From the NCBI RefSeq assembly GCF_019464495.1, contig NZ_CP080492.1:1364001-1428000 (forward strand): a DNA stretch of 64,000 bases, in the 5' to 3' direction. The position numbers were made by a program, and so were the translations under genes. Below the pieces are notes generated by a model, which was given only the letters and a program-made list of their open reading frames with translations, searched no databases and was not told the DNA's origin. Source of the stretch: Leucobacter luti. GTDB lineage: Bacteria > Actinomycetota > Actinomycetes > Actinomycetales > Microbacteriaceae. Positions 26,073-34,228 of this stretch are shown here, piece by piece; the first letter of the stretch is position 1; every line of letters begins with the position of its first letter.

Positions 26073-26819
26073 ATGTCTACTCAAATCAGTCCACAGGCCT
26101 TTATTGGCGAGGGCGTCATCCTCGGAGCCGATGTCACCGTCGGTCCCGGTGCGGTAGTCCTCGGACCGTGCGTCATCGAGGATGGCGCTTGGATCGGGCC
26201 TGGCGCGCAGATCGGCGCTCCGCCCGAGATGTCGAGCCTCCGCCAGAATGCCGCTTGGACCGGTGATTTGGAGCACGCCGGAGTGCGAATCGGCGCTGGC
26301 GCCGTGATTCGTGAGGGCGCAGTGATCCACCAGGGCACCTACCGCGAAACATCCGTTGGTCCCCGAAGCTGGGTATTGAATCGCGCATACCTCGCACACG
26401 ACGTGCTACTCGGCTCCGACGCGACCGTGTCAGCAGGCGTATCCGTTGGCGGCCACTGCATCATCGGTGACCGAGTGAACATCGGCATGAACGCCGTCGT
26501 GCACCAGCGCCGCGTAATCGCTCACGGTGCAATGGTTGGAATGGGCACGCCCGTGACGCGTGACGTACCGCCGTTTGCAAAGGTCTACGGCACCCCTCCG
26601 CGCTTGGCGGGCGTGAACGCTGTCGGGATTGAGCGTGCAGGGCACGACGCAGCGCTTACCGCGGTGTTGCTCGCGCACTACAACAGTGGTGACTTCTTCA
26701 CCGGCACAGACTGGGTGCCAGACGAGCTCGGCACGCTCGGTACTGCGATTGCCTGGTGGCGAGCGCAGGGGGAACTGGAGCCGATGCGAGTACAGGTGCA
26801 GTCAAAACCGGCAAACTAG
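26073..26819 (+). CDS. LpxA-like hexapeptide acyltransferase
   Basis: 248 residues. Hexapeptide repeats from residue 7 ('AFIGEGVILGADVTVGPGAVVLGPCVIEDG') form a left-handed beta-helix; 'IREGAVIHQGTYRE' aligns with the LpxA region before the catalytic histidine; 'AYLAHDVLLGSDATVSAGVSVGGHCIIGD' continues it. The C-terminus is a short helical domain as in LpxA. In a gram-positive it probably acylates a sugar nucleotide or glycan. Perfect Shine-Dalgarno AAGGAG 5 nt before the ATG; the previous stop codon abuts it. Its TAG forms part of the TAGGCT box ahead of the wzm gene. Confidence 0.83.
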   Translation: MSTQISPQAFIGEGVILGADVTVGPGAVVLGPCVIEDGAWIGPGAQIGAPPEMSSLRQNAAWTGDLEHAGVRIGAGAVIREGAVIHQGTYRETSVGPRSWVLNRAYLAHDVLLGSDATVSAGVSVGGHCIIGDRVNIGMNAVVHQRRVIAHGAMVGMGTPVTRDVPPFAKVYGTPPRLAGVNAVGIERAGHDAALTAVLLAHYNSGDFFTGTDWVPDELGTLGTAIAWWRAQGELEPMRVQVQSKPAN

Positions 26820-26820
26820 G

Positions 26821-28430
26821 CTGTTGTGTCGTGGCATATGTAGCAGCACTTTCTGACCCAGACTTTGACAGTCCGGGTAAGAGCAGGGGCCTTTTCGATG
26901 TATTTCGACATCGGTACCTCCTCTCCCTTCTGTTAAGAAAGGGAGTCGCGACTCGGTACTACGGATCTGTGCTGGGTTGGGCTTGGTCCTACGTTCGCCC
27001 CGCTGCGCAGTTCTTGATGTACTACCTCGTGATCGGGGTCGTGCTCGGAGCAAACCGGGGCATGGACTACTTCCCTGTCTATCTGTTCGCCGGCATCATC
27101 ACGGTGAACCTGTTCAGCGAGGCCCTGCGCAACGCGACCAACGCGATTACCGACAACGGCTCGCTCGTGAAAAAGATTTACCTCCCACGTGAGCTATTTC
27201 CCGTTGCCGCAGTTGGTGTCGCGTTCATTCATTTCCTCCCCCAGGCAGCAGTGCTCCTCGTCGTGTGCTTGTTTCTCGGCTGGACGATCACCTGGATGCA
27301 AGTCGCGGCGCTGCTCGTCGGGCTTATCGTGGTGCTCGTGTTCGCCCTTGGCCTTGGCCTGTTCTTCGGCGCCATCAACGTCGCGTACCGCGACGCGCGA
27401 AACGTCGTAGATCTCATTCTCATGTTCGCGACGTGGGCTTCTCCGGTGTTGTACTCCTGGGAGATGGTTCACAAGCTCATGCCAACGTGGCTCTTCAACC
27501 TCTTCATGGTCAACCCCATGACCACAGCCGTCGAGCTCTTCCACAACGTGTTCTGGCTGCCCTTGGCGCCAGACTCCGCCCGGCCAGAACACCTGCTCCT
27601 CAACGCCGGGATCGGCCTCGTGCTTGCCCTCTTAACTCTGCTCATCGGGCAGTTCACGTTCCGAAAGATGGAGGGGAACTTTGCCCAGCACCTCTAACTC
27701 TCCGGTTGAAGCAGTGAAGCCGGCGATCGTCATCACCGATGTCAGCAAAACCTTCACCCTCAAACACACCAATTCCTTCAAAGAATCAGTGGTCGCTGCA
27801 CTGCAGCGGAAGCAACTTTCCTCACAGTTCAACGCAGTTGACGGCCTGAATCTCGAAGTGCCTGAAGGACAATCCATCGCGCTGCTCGGTCGCAATGGCT
27901 CAGGCAAATCAACGACACTCAAACTCCTCTCGGGTGTGATGCGCCCCGATACCGGCTGGATCCGCACTCGCGGCCGTATCGCTGGGCTCCTCGAAGTCGG
28001 GGCAGGGTTCAACCCCAACCTCACGGGCCGCGACAACGTCTACCTCAACGCGGCCATTCTCGGGATGAGTAAAGAAGAAACCGAAGCCCGATTCGATGAC
28101 ATCCTTGAGTTCTCCGAGATCGGAGACTTTATCGATACCGAAGTCAAGCACTATTCCTCAGGCATGTACTCCCGCCTCGGTTTTTCAGTTGCAGTGCACA
28201 CCGAACTCGATATCCTCCTCGTCGATGAGATTCTCTCTGTCGGTGATGCAGCATTCCGCGCGAAATGCGCAGAACGCATGCAGCTGCTCCGCGAACAAGG
28301 GAAGACAATGTTCGTCGTGAGCCATTCAGCCAGCCAGGTCCGCCAACTCTGCGAGCGAGGCGTTGTCCTCCAACGCGGCCAGATCGTCTTCGATGGCCCC
28401 ATCGAAGAAGCCATCTCCTACATGGATCCC
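26821..28430 (+). repeat. 1,610-bp direct repeat, copy 1 (wzm and wzt ATPase part)
   Basis: Apparently identical to 32137-33746 (constant offset 5,316). It starts 10 nt before the wzm GTG, just inside the TAGGCT/TAGACT box, and ends at the codon for Wzt residue 250, exactly where the two Wzt tails diverge. No terminal inverted repeats or transposase are present. Confidence 0.95.
26831..27697 (+). CDS. wzm: Glycan ABC exporter permease Wzm, copy 1
   Basis: 288 residues, ABC-2 type permease with six hydrophobic helices. The N-terminal amphipathic 'DVFRHRYLLSLLLRKGVATRYYGSVLGWAWSYVRP' is the classical beginning of polysaccharide exporters (TagG/RfbD/Wzm), and 'MVNPMTTAVELFHNVFW' is the conserved end region. 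It pairs with the Wzt ATPase to export undecaprenyl-linked polymer. The GTG start lies 8 nt behind TAGGCT (26817-26822), with no Shine-Dalgarno. The nearby upstream in-frame extension belongs to the previous gene. Protein identical to the copy at 32147. It overlaps wzt by 17 nt. Confidence 0.93.
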   Translation: MAYVAALSDPDFDSPGKSRGLFDVFRHRYLLSLLLRKGVATRYYGSVLGWAWSYVRPAAQFLMYYLVIGVVLGANRGMDYFPVYLFAGIITVNLFSEALRNATNAITDNGSLVKKIYLPRELFPVAAVGVAFIHFLPQAAVLLVVCLFLGWTITWMQVAALLVGLIVVLVFALGLGLFFGAINVAYRDARNVVDLILMFATWASPVLYSWEMVHKLMPTWLFNLFMVNPMTTAVELFHNVFWLPLAPDSARPEHLLLNAGIGLVLALLTLLIGQFTFRKMEGNFAQHL

Positions 28431-28814
28431 CCGAAGAAACTCAAGGCGTGGGCCCACCCGGTGCAGGGAAGAATCCGCGAATTACACGAACGTAGCCCTG
28501 CGCGGTTCGGCGCGCCAGTGGGTCCCGAGCTCCGGGTGGATCGCAACGGCGGAGGGAGTTGGCAACGGTTCCAGAATGGGATAATCACGGCCAGTGATTC
28601 GCTCCGTTCCGATGCGAAAGTTGTGGGGCTCACGAACGGAATCTTCTTGGCGGCCTATATGCGTTCGGGCGGCCCAGAGGGACCTTGGGGATTCATGGCC
28701 GGAGCTCCGCAAGGAGAAATTGAAAAGTTTCAGACTCGGCAGATGACATTTCAGAATGGCACCGCTGCGTACAGTATCGACCACGGACTCGAGTTCAGAG
28801 CGAAGCCCGCCTAG
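27681..28814 (+). CDS. wzt: Glycan exporter ATPase Wzt, copy 1, with LGFP-like C-terminal domain
   Basis: 377 residues. ATPase domain 1-250: Walker A 'LLGRNGSGKSTTLKLLSG' (about 67-84), 'GAGFNPNLTGRDNVYLNAAILG' typical of Wzt/TagH, signature 'YSSGMYSRLGFSV', Walker B 'ILLVDEILSVGD'. Tail 251-377: 'FGAPVG', 'NGGGSWQRFQNGIIT', 'FLAAYMRSGGPEGPWGFMAG', 'MTFQNGTAAYS'. These are LGFP-like repeats, not the usual jelly-roll carbohydrate-binding domain. Clearly homologous repeats occur in the copy-2 tail and the secreted protein at 34229. TTG start 27681 has GGAGG 5 nt upstream, inside the wzm 3' end. The tail probably recognises the polymer to be exported (inference). Confidence 0.9.
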   Translation: MPSTSNSPVEAVKPAIVITDVSKTFTLKHTNSFKESVVAALQRKQLSSQFNAVDGLNLEVPEGQSIALLGRNGSGKSTTLKLLSGVMRPDTGWIRTRGRIAGLLEVGAGFNPNLTGRDNVYLNAAILGMSKEETEARFDDILEFSEIGDFIDTEVKHYSSGMYSRLGFSVAVHTELDILLVDEILSVGDAAFRAKCAERMQLLREQGKTMFVVSHSASQVRQLCERGVVLQRGQIVFDGPIEEAISYMDPPKKLKAWAHPVQGRIRELHERSPARFGAPVGPELRVDRNGGGSWQRFQNGIITASDSLRSDAKVVGLTNGIFLAAYMRSGGPEGPWGFMAGAPQGEIEKFQTRQMTFQNGTAAYSIDHGLEFRAKPA

Positions 28815-28858
28815 CCGGCGAACTCGCGTAGTGAAATGCTTCGAGGGAGCGCCTGGAT

Positions 28859-28875
28859 ACCCGGTCCCACCGGGT
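28859..28875 (+). terminator. Weak hairpin after wzt copy 1
   Basis: ACCCGGT-CCC-ACCGGGT, a 7-bp stem 45 nt after the wzt stop, in the 214-bp gap before the second LicD fusion. No T-run follows; it could terminate the 22990-28814 operon. Confidence 0.4.
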
Positions 28876-29028
28876 TCAAGCACTCCTCAGCCTCGAGACA
28901 CCCTGCATAGGGAACCCCAATCTCTTGCTATTATCAGGGAGTCGCCCAGAGTTTGCTATTCGTTTCCAGACTGGACACATTTACGCTTTTCTCGGCGCCT
29001 GTTTTCACAGACCAAGTGGGATAGAGAC

Positions 29029-30846
29029 ATGGGAGGTCTTGCCAGCGTGCAAGATGATACGACATCAGAACTCTCTAGCGTGCGGACGGTCGAGCTCCCG
29101 CCGGTCCCCGTCACCGTGCTCTCGCTTGATTTCTATTTCGATGACCATCGTGTTTGGTCGCTCGATGTTCGGGGTCGGAACGGAAATGTTCCCTCAGTAG
29201 CAAGAATTCCTGCTTCGCTCCGGCCATATCTTGCAGGTTGCACCAAGCTGACAGTCAGAGACTCTGCAACCGGCGAGATTCTCGGCGCGCGCGAGCTTCG
29301 GTTCTCTGATTCCGAAGAACGGGTCAGGGTCGTTGATGAGCAGGGTGTGCTGCTTTCGGTGAACAAGTGGGGACGGCTTGCTCGAACTCTTTCCCAGTTC
29401 ACCGATTCGCACCAGCTCATTCTGGAACGATCGGCTGAGCTTACCGAGTTCCTCCTAAACCAAGGCCTTCGCCCTTTTATCGTCGGAGGAACGCTCTTGG
29501 GCGCTGTTCGTGCTGGACAGCTCCTGCCACATGATGACGACGCTGACATCGCCTACCTTTCCGCGCACTCACACCCAGCAGACGTCGCAATCGAGCATTT
29601 TCGACTCGCGCGTGCTCTCAAAAACGCCGGCTACCAGATCGTGCAACATGGCGGAGCACATATGCAGCTACACTTCGTCTCGCCTGACAAATCGTTGCAG
29701 TACTACATTGACATCTTTGCGGCGTTCTTTACAGATGACGGTTGTATCAATCAGCCCTTCCACGTCCGCGGCCCGATGCGGCGCGACCAGCTCCTTCCCT
29801 TCCAAGAAGTCAAAATTGGCGAATTCGCTTTCCCCGCCCCTGCTGATAGCAATGCCTGGCTCACAGTGAACTACGACAGGGATTGGCGCACTCCCATTCC
29901 TGGGTACCGGTTACGAACGAAGCCTCGCACACAGCGAAGATTTCAGAACTGGTTCGGTTCTTTTAACTTCAAGCGTGACTACTGGACTGACTTTTTCCTC
30001 AATGACCACGAGCTCGCGGTGGAGAGTCAGAGCACCTGGGACTCCAGCGCTGATTGGATCGAAAGTGTCCAAGGTCAGTTGCAGTCACCTCAGCTCATAG
30101 AGCTCGGGAGCGGCCGCAGCACCCTGTCCTCCCGACTACAGAACACCGGAAAACGACGAGTTGTCGCCAGTGATTACCTTCCGAGTGACGTACTACGCCC
30201 AAACAACAACACCGCCGAGTACATACATCTCAATCTCCTCCGGCTTTCAATCCTTCAGGCGCCTCGCGACCTAGGCTTTCAGGGCCCCTTTGACATCGTT
30301 GCGAACCATGTACTTGAGCAGACCTCTCACTTCGCCCGCATCAACGCGTTGAGGCTCATACACATGTCGTGCGCCAGTGGGGGAACCGCGCTCGCTACCG
30401 TTTTCACAGTGCCGGATCGAGGAGTATCGTTCAGCAATCCCGCGAAGTGGCATCTGGAACTCGAAGCGATCGCCCGGGAAGCAGCCAGTCTGGGAATGAG
30501 CGCCATCGCACGCCCACTCCCAGTGACGAGCGAGCATGCTGCGCTGCGACGTCCTCATGCAATCTTTTTCGAGCTCCAACAGGGCACCAAAGAGCGCACC
30601 TCTTCGAGAGAAACCGCACGACTCTCAAAGCGCATACAGCGCTCCGCGCAATCTTGGCTTGAGAACAGAGACCCCTTCGGCAAACTCAGTACACAGGTGA
30701 CGGCGCTCGAGCGAGGTCTCGATCATCGACGACGAGATTTGCTTCGAGCTGCGGAAGTGGCAGACATGATCGAGCACATTCGCGCGGAGTCTTCGCTGTC
30801 GCGCAATGCTGCGAACACGATGAAAGACGGGACAACCCAGGCATGA
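29029..30846 (+). CDS. LicD-family transferase fused to methyltransferase-like domain and coiled-coil tail
   Basis: 605 residues, paralogue of the gene at 8978: N-terminal beta domain, LicD site 'IVGGTLLGAVRAGQLLPHDDDADIAYLS', 'QPFHVRGPMRRDQLLPF' and 'WRTPIPGY'. The methyltransferase-like part has 'LIELGSGRSTLSSRL' in place of the canonical LDLGCGDG of the paralogue, so SAM binding may be weakened. The C-terminus (about 545-590) carries the coiled-coil motif 'LDHRRRDLLRAAEVADMIE' that is a separate gene (10552) in the other locus. Start ATG 29029 was chosen by alignment with the paralogue; upstream in-frame sequence overlaps wzt and is rejected. The DNA is visibly more A/T-rich. Coupled to the next gene by ATGA. 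Confidence 0.85.
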   Translation: MGGLASVQDDTTSELSSVRTVELPPVPVTVLSLDFYFDDHRVWSLDVRGRNGNVPSVARIPASLRPYLAGCTKLTVRDSATGEILGARELRFSDSEERVRVVDEQGVLLSVNKWGRLARTLSQFTDSHQLILERSAELTEFLLNQGLRPFIVGGTLLGAVRAGQLLPHDDDADIAYLSAHSHPADVAIEHFRLARALKNAGYQIVQHGGAHMQLHFVSPDKSLQYYIDIFAAFFTDDGCINQPFHVRGPMRRDQLLPFQEVKIGEFAFPAPADSNAWLTVNYDRDWRTPIPGYRLRTKPRTQRRFQNWFGSFNFKRDYWTDFFLNDHELAVESQSTWDSSADWIESVQGQLQSPQLIELGSGRSTLSSRLQNTGKRRVVASDYLPSDVLRPNNNTAEYIHLNLLRLSILQAPRDLGFQGPFDIVANHVLEQTSHFARINALRLIHMSCASGGTALATVFTVPDRGVSFSNPAKWHLELEAIAREAASLGMSAIARPLPVTSEHAALRRPHAIFFELQQGTKERTSSRETARLSKRIQRSAQSWLENRDPFGKLSTQVTALERGLDHRRRDLLRAAEVADMIEHIRAESSLSRNAANTMKDGTTQA

Positions 30847-32135
30847 CCGATCAGAACACTCCTGCAACGCTCGAGGAGGAGCGTAGAGAAACCGTTGCCG
30901 CCGTCATCGTGACGTTTAATCGTGTCGACAAGTTACCCCGGACGCTCGAGTCAGTATTGGGCCAGGATTACCCGTGCTCGACTGTCGTAGTCATCAACAA
31001 TGCGTCAACAGACGAAACGCGTGAGTTTCTCGATGCGACGGAAGACCCCCGTATCGTGGTGCGTCACCTCCAAGAGAACCGTGGCGGCGCTGGGGGGTTC
31101 GAGTATGGGATGGCCCTGGGTCACGAGCTCGGCGCTGACTACGTTTGGGTGATGGACGACGATTGCTATCCTGCCCCAGATGCTTTGAGGATCCTGATCG
31201 AGCAGCGCAACGCCGTTGCAGAAACCTTGAACAAGCCTGTGCCTTTTGCGTGTTCAGTCGTGAAAGCGATCGATGGTGCACTCTGCGAAATGAACAACCC
31301 GATTACCACTTGGGATTGGCCCCGTGCATTCCTTGCTGGCCTCAATTCAATGCGTGTCGTTGAGTGCACATTCGTCTCAGTGCTGTTCCCTCGCTACGTC
31401 CTCTCAGAGGCAGGACTTCCACTCGCGGAGTACTTCATCTGGTTCGATGACAAAGAATTCACGAAGCGTCTTTCCGCGCGTTATGCACCCGGTATCGTTG
31501 CAATGGACAGCATCGTGATTCATGATATGGGCGTAAACGCAGGTGTGAATTATCGCGAGGTCACTGCTGCAAATCTCTGGAAATTTGCAAGCGGTGCGCG
31601 AAATCAGAGTTCGTACCGATGGCACTTTGAAGGATCGGGATCGTATCATGCGTACCGGCGCAGAGTCCTTGATCAAATGCGATCGGCGCGAGTCCCCCAG
31701 AGCGTCCAGCGACACATGCGCGAAGCGCTGAAGAGCGGCAAATCATTCGCGCCTGTCCCCAAGTTCCCTGCTGAGCTACGCGATGACCTCCAGCTTGACG
31801 TCGGAAGGATTGCGGACGCACCTCCCGCTGCGATTGTGCCGCAGCCAGCAGTTCCTTTTGCTTCCAATGCGAAACAGGTCGGTCCTCAGCGGAAGCGGAA
31901 GTCGAAGAAGCAATCACGACTCTCCCGCCTTGTTCAGCGTTCCCGGCGCCAGCCAGTGAGTCCTGCACAGTTGCATCGCTTGCAAGTCAGGATCAACCTT
32001 CTCCAAAGTGAGCTCGATGAGTACGAAGCGCACGGAAAGACGCTTGACGCGCTCGTCGAGACGCTCGAAGCGAAACTCGCGCCTGTGAATGATGCCCTCC
32101 CGACGAACGGGGCAGCTTCCAGCGTTAGTAAGTAG
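30843..32135 (+). CDS. Glycosyltransferase family 2, GlfT1-like, with coiled-coil C-terminus
   Basis: 430 residues. GT-A domain 'VAAVIVTFNRVDKLPRTLESVL' (about 18-39), 'NRGGAGGFEYGM' and metal motif 'YVWVMDDDCYP' (about 100-110), 'FIWFDDKEFTKRLS' as the catalytic region. The NxGGAGGF plus DDD combination is typical of GlfT1/WbbL-like galactofuranosyl and rhamnosyl transferases that start or cap galactan. Residues about 340-430 are a basic linker ('KRKSKKQSRLSRLVQRSRR') and a coiled coil ('LHRLQVRINLLQSELDEYE'). It starts within the LicD stop (ATGA) and ends 11 bp before the second wzm, so it may be co-transcribed with the export module. Confidence 0.83.
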   Translation: MTDQNTPATLEEERRETVAAVIVTFNRVDKLPRTLESVLGQDYPCSTVVVINNASTDETREFLDATEDPRIVVRHLQENRGGAGGFEYGMALGHELGADYVWVMDDDCYPAPDALRILIEQRNAVAETLNKPVPFACSVVKAIDGALCEMNNPITTWDWPRAFLAGLNSMRVVECTFVSVLFPRYVLSEAGLPLAEYFIWFDDKEFTKRLSARYAPGIVAMDSIVIHDMGVNAGVNYREVTAANLWKFASGARNQSSYRWHFEGSGSYHAYRRRVLDQMRSARVPQSVQRHMREALKSGKSFAPVPKFPAELRDDLQLDVGRIADAPPAAIVPQPAVPFASNAKQVGPQRKRKSKKQSRLSRLVQRSRRQPVSPAQLHRLQVRINLLQSELDEYEAHGKTLDALVETLEAKLAPVNDALPTNGAASSVSK

Positions 32136-32136
32136 A

Positions 32137-33746
32137 CTGTTGTGTCGTGGCATATGTAGCAGCACTTTCTGACCCAGACTTTGACAGTCCGGGTAAGAGC
32201 AGGGGCCTTTTCGATGTATTTCGACATCGGTACCTCCTCTCCCTTCTGTTAAGAAAGGGAGTCGCGACTCGGTACTACGGATCTGTGCTGGGTTGGGCTT
32301 GGTCCTACGTTCGCCCCGCTGCGCAGTTCTTGATGTACTACCTCGTGATCGGGGTCGTGCTCGGAGCAAACCGGGGCATGGACTACTTCCCTGTCTATCT
32401 GTTCGCCGGCATCATCACGGTGAACCTGTTCAGCGAGGCCCTGCGCAACGCGACCAACGCGATTACCGACAACGGCTCGCTCGTGAAAAAGATTTACCTC
32501 CCACGTGAGCTATTTCCCGTTGCCGCAGTTGGTGTCGCGTTCATTCATTTCCTCCCCCAGGCAGCAGTGCTCCTCGTCGTGTGCTTGTTTCTCGGCTGGA
32601 CGATCACCTGGATGCAAGTCGCGGCGCTGCTCGTCGGGCTTATCGTGGTGCTCGTGTTCGCCCTTGGCCTTGGCCTGTTCTTCGGCGCCATCAACGTCGC
32701 GTACCGCGACGCGCGAAACGTCGTAGATCTCATTCTCATGTTCGCGACGTGGGCTTCTCCGGTGTTGTACTCCTGGGAGATGGTTCACAAGCTCATGCCA
32801 ACGTGGCTCTTCAACCTCTTCATGGTCAACCCCATGACCACAGCCGTCGAGCTCTTCCACAACGTGTTCTGGCTGCCCTTGGCGCCAGACTCCGCCCGGC
32901 CAGAACACCTGCTCCTCAACGCCGGGATCGGCCTCGTGCTTGCCCTCTTAACTCTGCTCATCGGGCAGTTCACGTTCCGAAAGATGGAGGGGAACTTTGC
33001 CCAGCACCTCTAACTCTCCGGTTGAAGCAGTGAAGCCGGCGATCGTCATCACCGATGTCAGCAAAACCTTCACCCTCAAACACACCAATTCCTTCAAAGA
33101 ATCAGTGGTCGCTGCACTGCAGCGGAAGCAACTTTCCTCACAGTTCAACGCAGTTGACGGCCTGAATCTCGAAGTGCCTGAAGGACAATCCATCGCGCTG
33201 CTCGGTCGCAATGGCTCAGGCAAATCAACGACACTCAAACTCCTCTCGGGTGTGATGCGCCCCGATACCGGCTGGATCCGCACTCGCGGCCGTATCGCTG
33301 GGCTCCTCGAAGTCGGGGCAGGGTTCAACCCCAACCTCACGGGCCGCGACAACGTCTACCTCAACGCGGCCATTCTCGGGATGAGTAAAGAAGAAACCGA
33401 AGCCCGATTCGATGACATCCTTGAGTTCTCCGAGATCGGAGACTTTATCGATACCGAAGTCAAGCACTATTCCTCAGGCATGTACTCCCGCCTCGGTTTT
33501 TCAGTTGCAGTGCACACCGAACTCGATATCCTCCTCGTCGATGAGATTCTCTCTGTCGGTGATGCAGCATTCCGCGCGAAATGCGCAGAACGCATGCAGC
33601 TGCTCCGCGAACAAGGGAAGACAATGTTCGTCGTGAGCCATTCAGCCAGCCAGGTCCGCCAACTCTGCGAGCGAGGCGTTGTCCTCCAACGCGGCCAGAT
33701 CGTCTTCGATGGCCCCATCGAAGAAGCCATCTCCTACATGGATCCC
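32137..33746 (+). repeat. 1,610-bp direct repeat, copy 2 (wzm and wzt ATPase part)
   Basis: Same sequence as 26821-28430. The left junction falls within the TAGACT box (32133-32138); the right junction falls in the wzt codon after 'YMDP'. Direct orientation, with 3,706 bp between copies holding the wzt-1 tail, the LicD fusion and the GlfT1-like gene. Confidence 0.95.
32147..33013 (+). CDS. wzm: Glycan ABC exporter permease Wzm, copy 2
   Basis: 288 residues, identical to the protein at 26831, with identical DNA. The GTG start is preceded by TAGACT with an 8-nt gap; the first copy has TAGGCT at this place, so the promoter-like box is kept although most of it lies just outside the repeat. An in-frame stop upstream confirms the GTG as the first usable start. 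It overlaps wzt copy 2 by 17 nt. Confidence 0.93.
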   Translation: MAYVAALSDPDFDSPGKSRGLFDVFRHRYLLSLLLRKGVATRYYGSVLGWAWSYVRPAAQFLMYYLVIGVVLGANRGMDYFPVYLFAGIITVNLFSEALRNATNAITDNGSLVKKIYLPRELFPVAAVGVAFIHFLPQAAVLLVVCLFLGWTITWMQVAALLVGLIVVLVFALGLGLFFGAINVAYRDARNVVDLILMFATWASPVLYSWEMVHKLMPTWLFNLFMVNPMTTAVELFHNVFWLPLAPDSARPEHLLLNAGIGLVLALLTLLIGQFTFRKMEGNFAQHL

Positions 33747-34133
33747 AAAGCTGGAAAACGAGGGAGTACCGCGACGGGGCATGCAGTTGGTAAACATGTC
33801 GAGCAATATCACTCCCCGATCAGCGAGGAGCTTGGCGGAGCAATACACGACGAGGTTCGCACCGAGGCAAATGGTGGCGGATGGTTCCAGCGCTTCGAGC
33901 GTGGCATGATTACCGTTTCAGACGAGTCAGGCCAGGCATTCGCGATCCACCGTGGATCGTTCCTCGAACGGTATCTCCATTTGGACGGCCCAATCGGCCC
34001 GTGGGGATTCCTCGCGGACACCGTGCGCGGCGAGGTCTCGGACGGGGACCGCAGGCTCGATTTCCAACACGGACAGGCGACGTACACCGCCGAAGACGGT
34101 GTGAGCTTCACTGCAGCGAACGAAGACTCCTGA
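32997..34133 (+). CDS. wzt: Glycan exporter ATPase Wzt, copy 2, with a different LGFP-like tail
   Basis: 378 residues. Residues 1-250 are identical to copy 1. Residues 251-378 differ but share its plan: 'EANGGGWFQRFERGMITVSD', 'GSFLERYLHLDGPIGPWGFLAD', 'RGEVSDGDRRLDFQHGQATY', 'GVSFTA'. The match is as good to the secreted protein at 34229 ('NGGGSQWRFSKGIITYS', 'GSFLSAYIAQGAAKGGWGFLAS', 'GEVAAGTRAQAFQQGTAIY'). Different tails on identical ATPase and permease parts suggest two exporters with different glycan recognition. TTG start with GGAGG 5 nt upstream, as in copy 1. Confidence 0.9.
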   Translation: MPSTSNSPVEAVKPAIVITDVSKTFTLKHTNSFKESVVAALQRKQLSSQFNAVDGLNLEVPEGQSIALLGRNGSGKSTTLKLLSGVMRPDTGWIRTRGRIAGLLEVGAGFNPNLTGRDNVYLNAAILGMSKEETEARFDDILEFSEIGDFIDTEVKHYSSGMYSRLGFSVAVHTELDILLVDEILSVGDAAFRAKCAERMQLLREQGKTMFVVSHSASQVRQLCERGVVLQRGQIVFDGPIEEAISYMDPKAGKRGSTATGHAVGKHVEQYHSPISEELGGAIHDEVRTEANGGGWFQRFERGMITVSDESGQAFAIHRGSFLERYLHLDGPIGPWGFLADTVRGEVSDGDRRLDFQHGQATYTAEDGVSFTAANEDS

Positions 34134-34155
34134 CCATTCAGGCTGCGATCTGCAG

Positions 34156-34184
34156 TTGTCACGCGTTCCCCCCACGGCTAACGT
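34156..34184 (+). promoter_or_regulatory. Promoter for the secreted LGFP-like protein
   Basis: TTGTCA (34156-34161), 17-bp spacer, TAACGT (34179-34184). The predicted start of transcription is near 34191, leaving a leader of about 38 nt with AAGGA before the TTG start. A small hairpin (CCCCACG/CGTGGGG, 34170-34188) overlaps the -10 and could be an operator or a weak terminator of the wzt operon. Confidence 0.55.
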
Positions 34185-34228
34185 GGGGTGGCACGGGCCA
34201 CATCGATCTCGAATAGCAAGGATCTCAG

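Noticed and set aside
26821..33746. Composite transposon or insertion sequence explaining the duplication
   Set aside because: No transposase, terminal inverted repeats or target-site duplication; the repeated DNA is wzm plus the wzt ATPase part.
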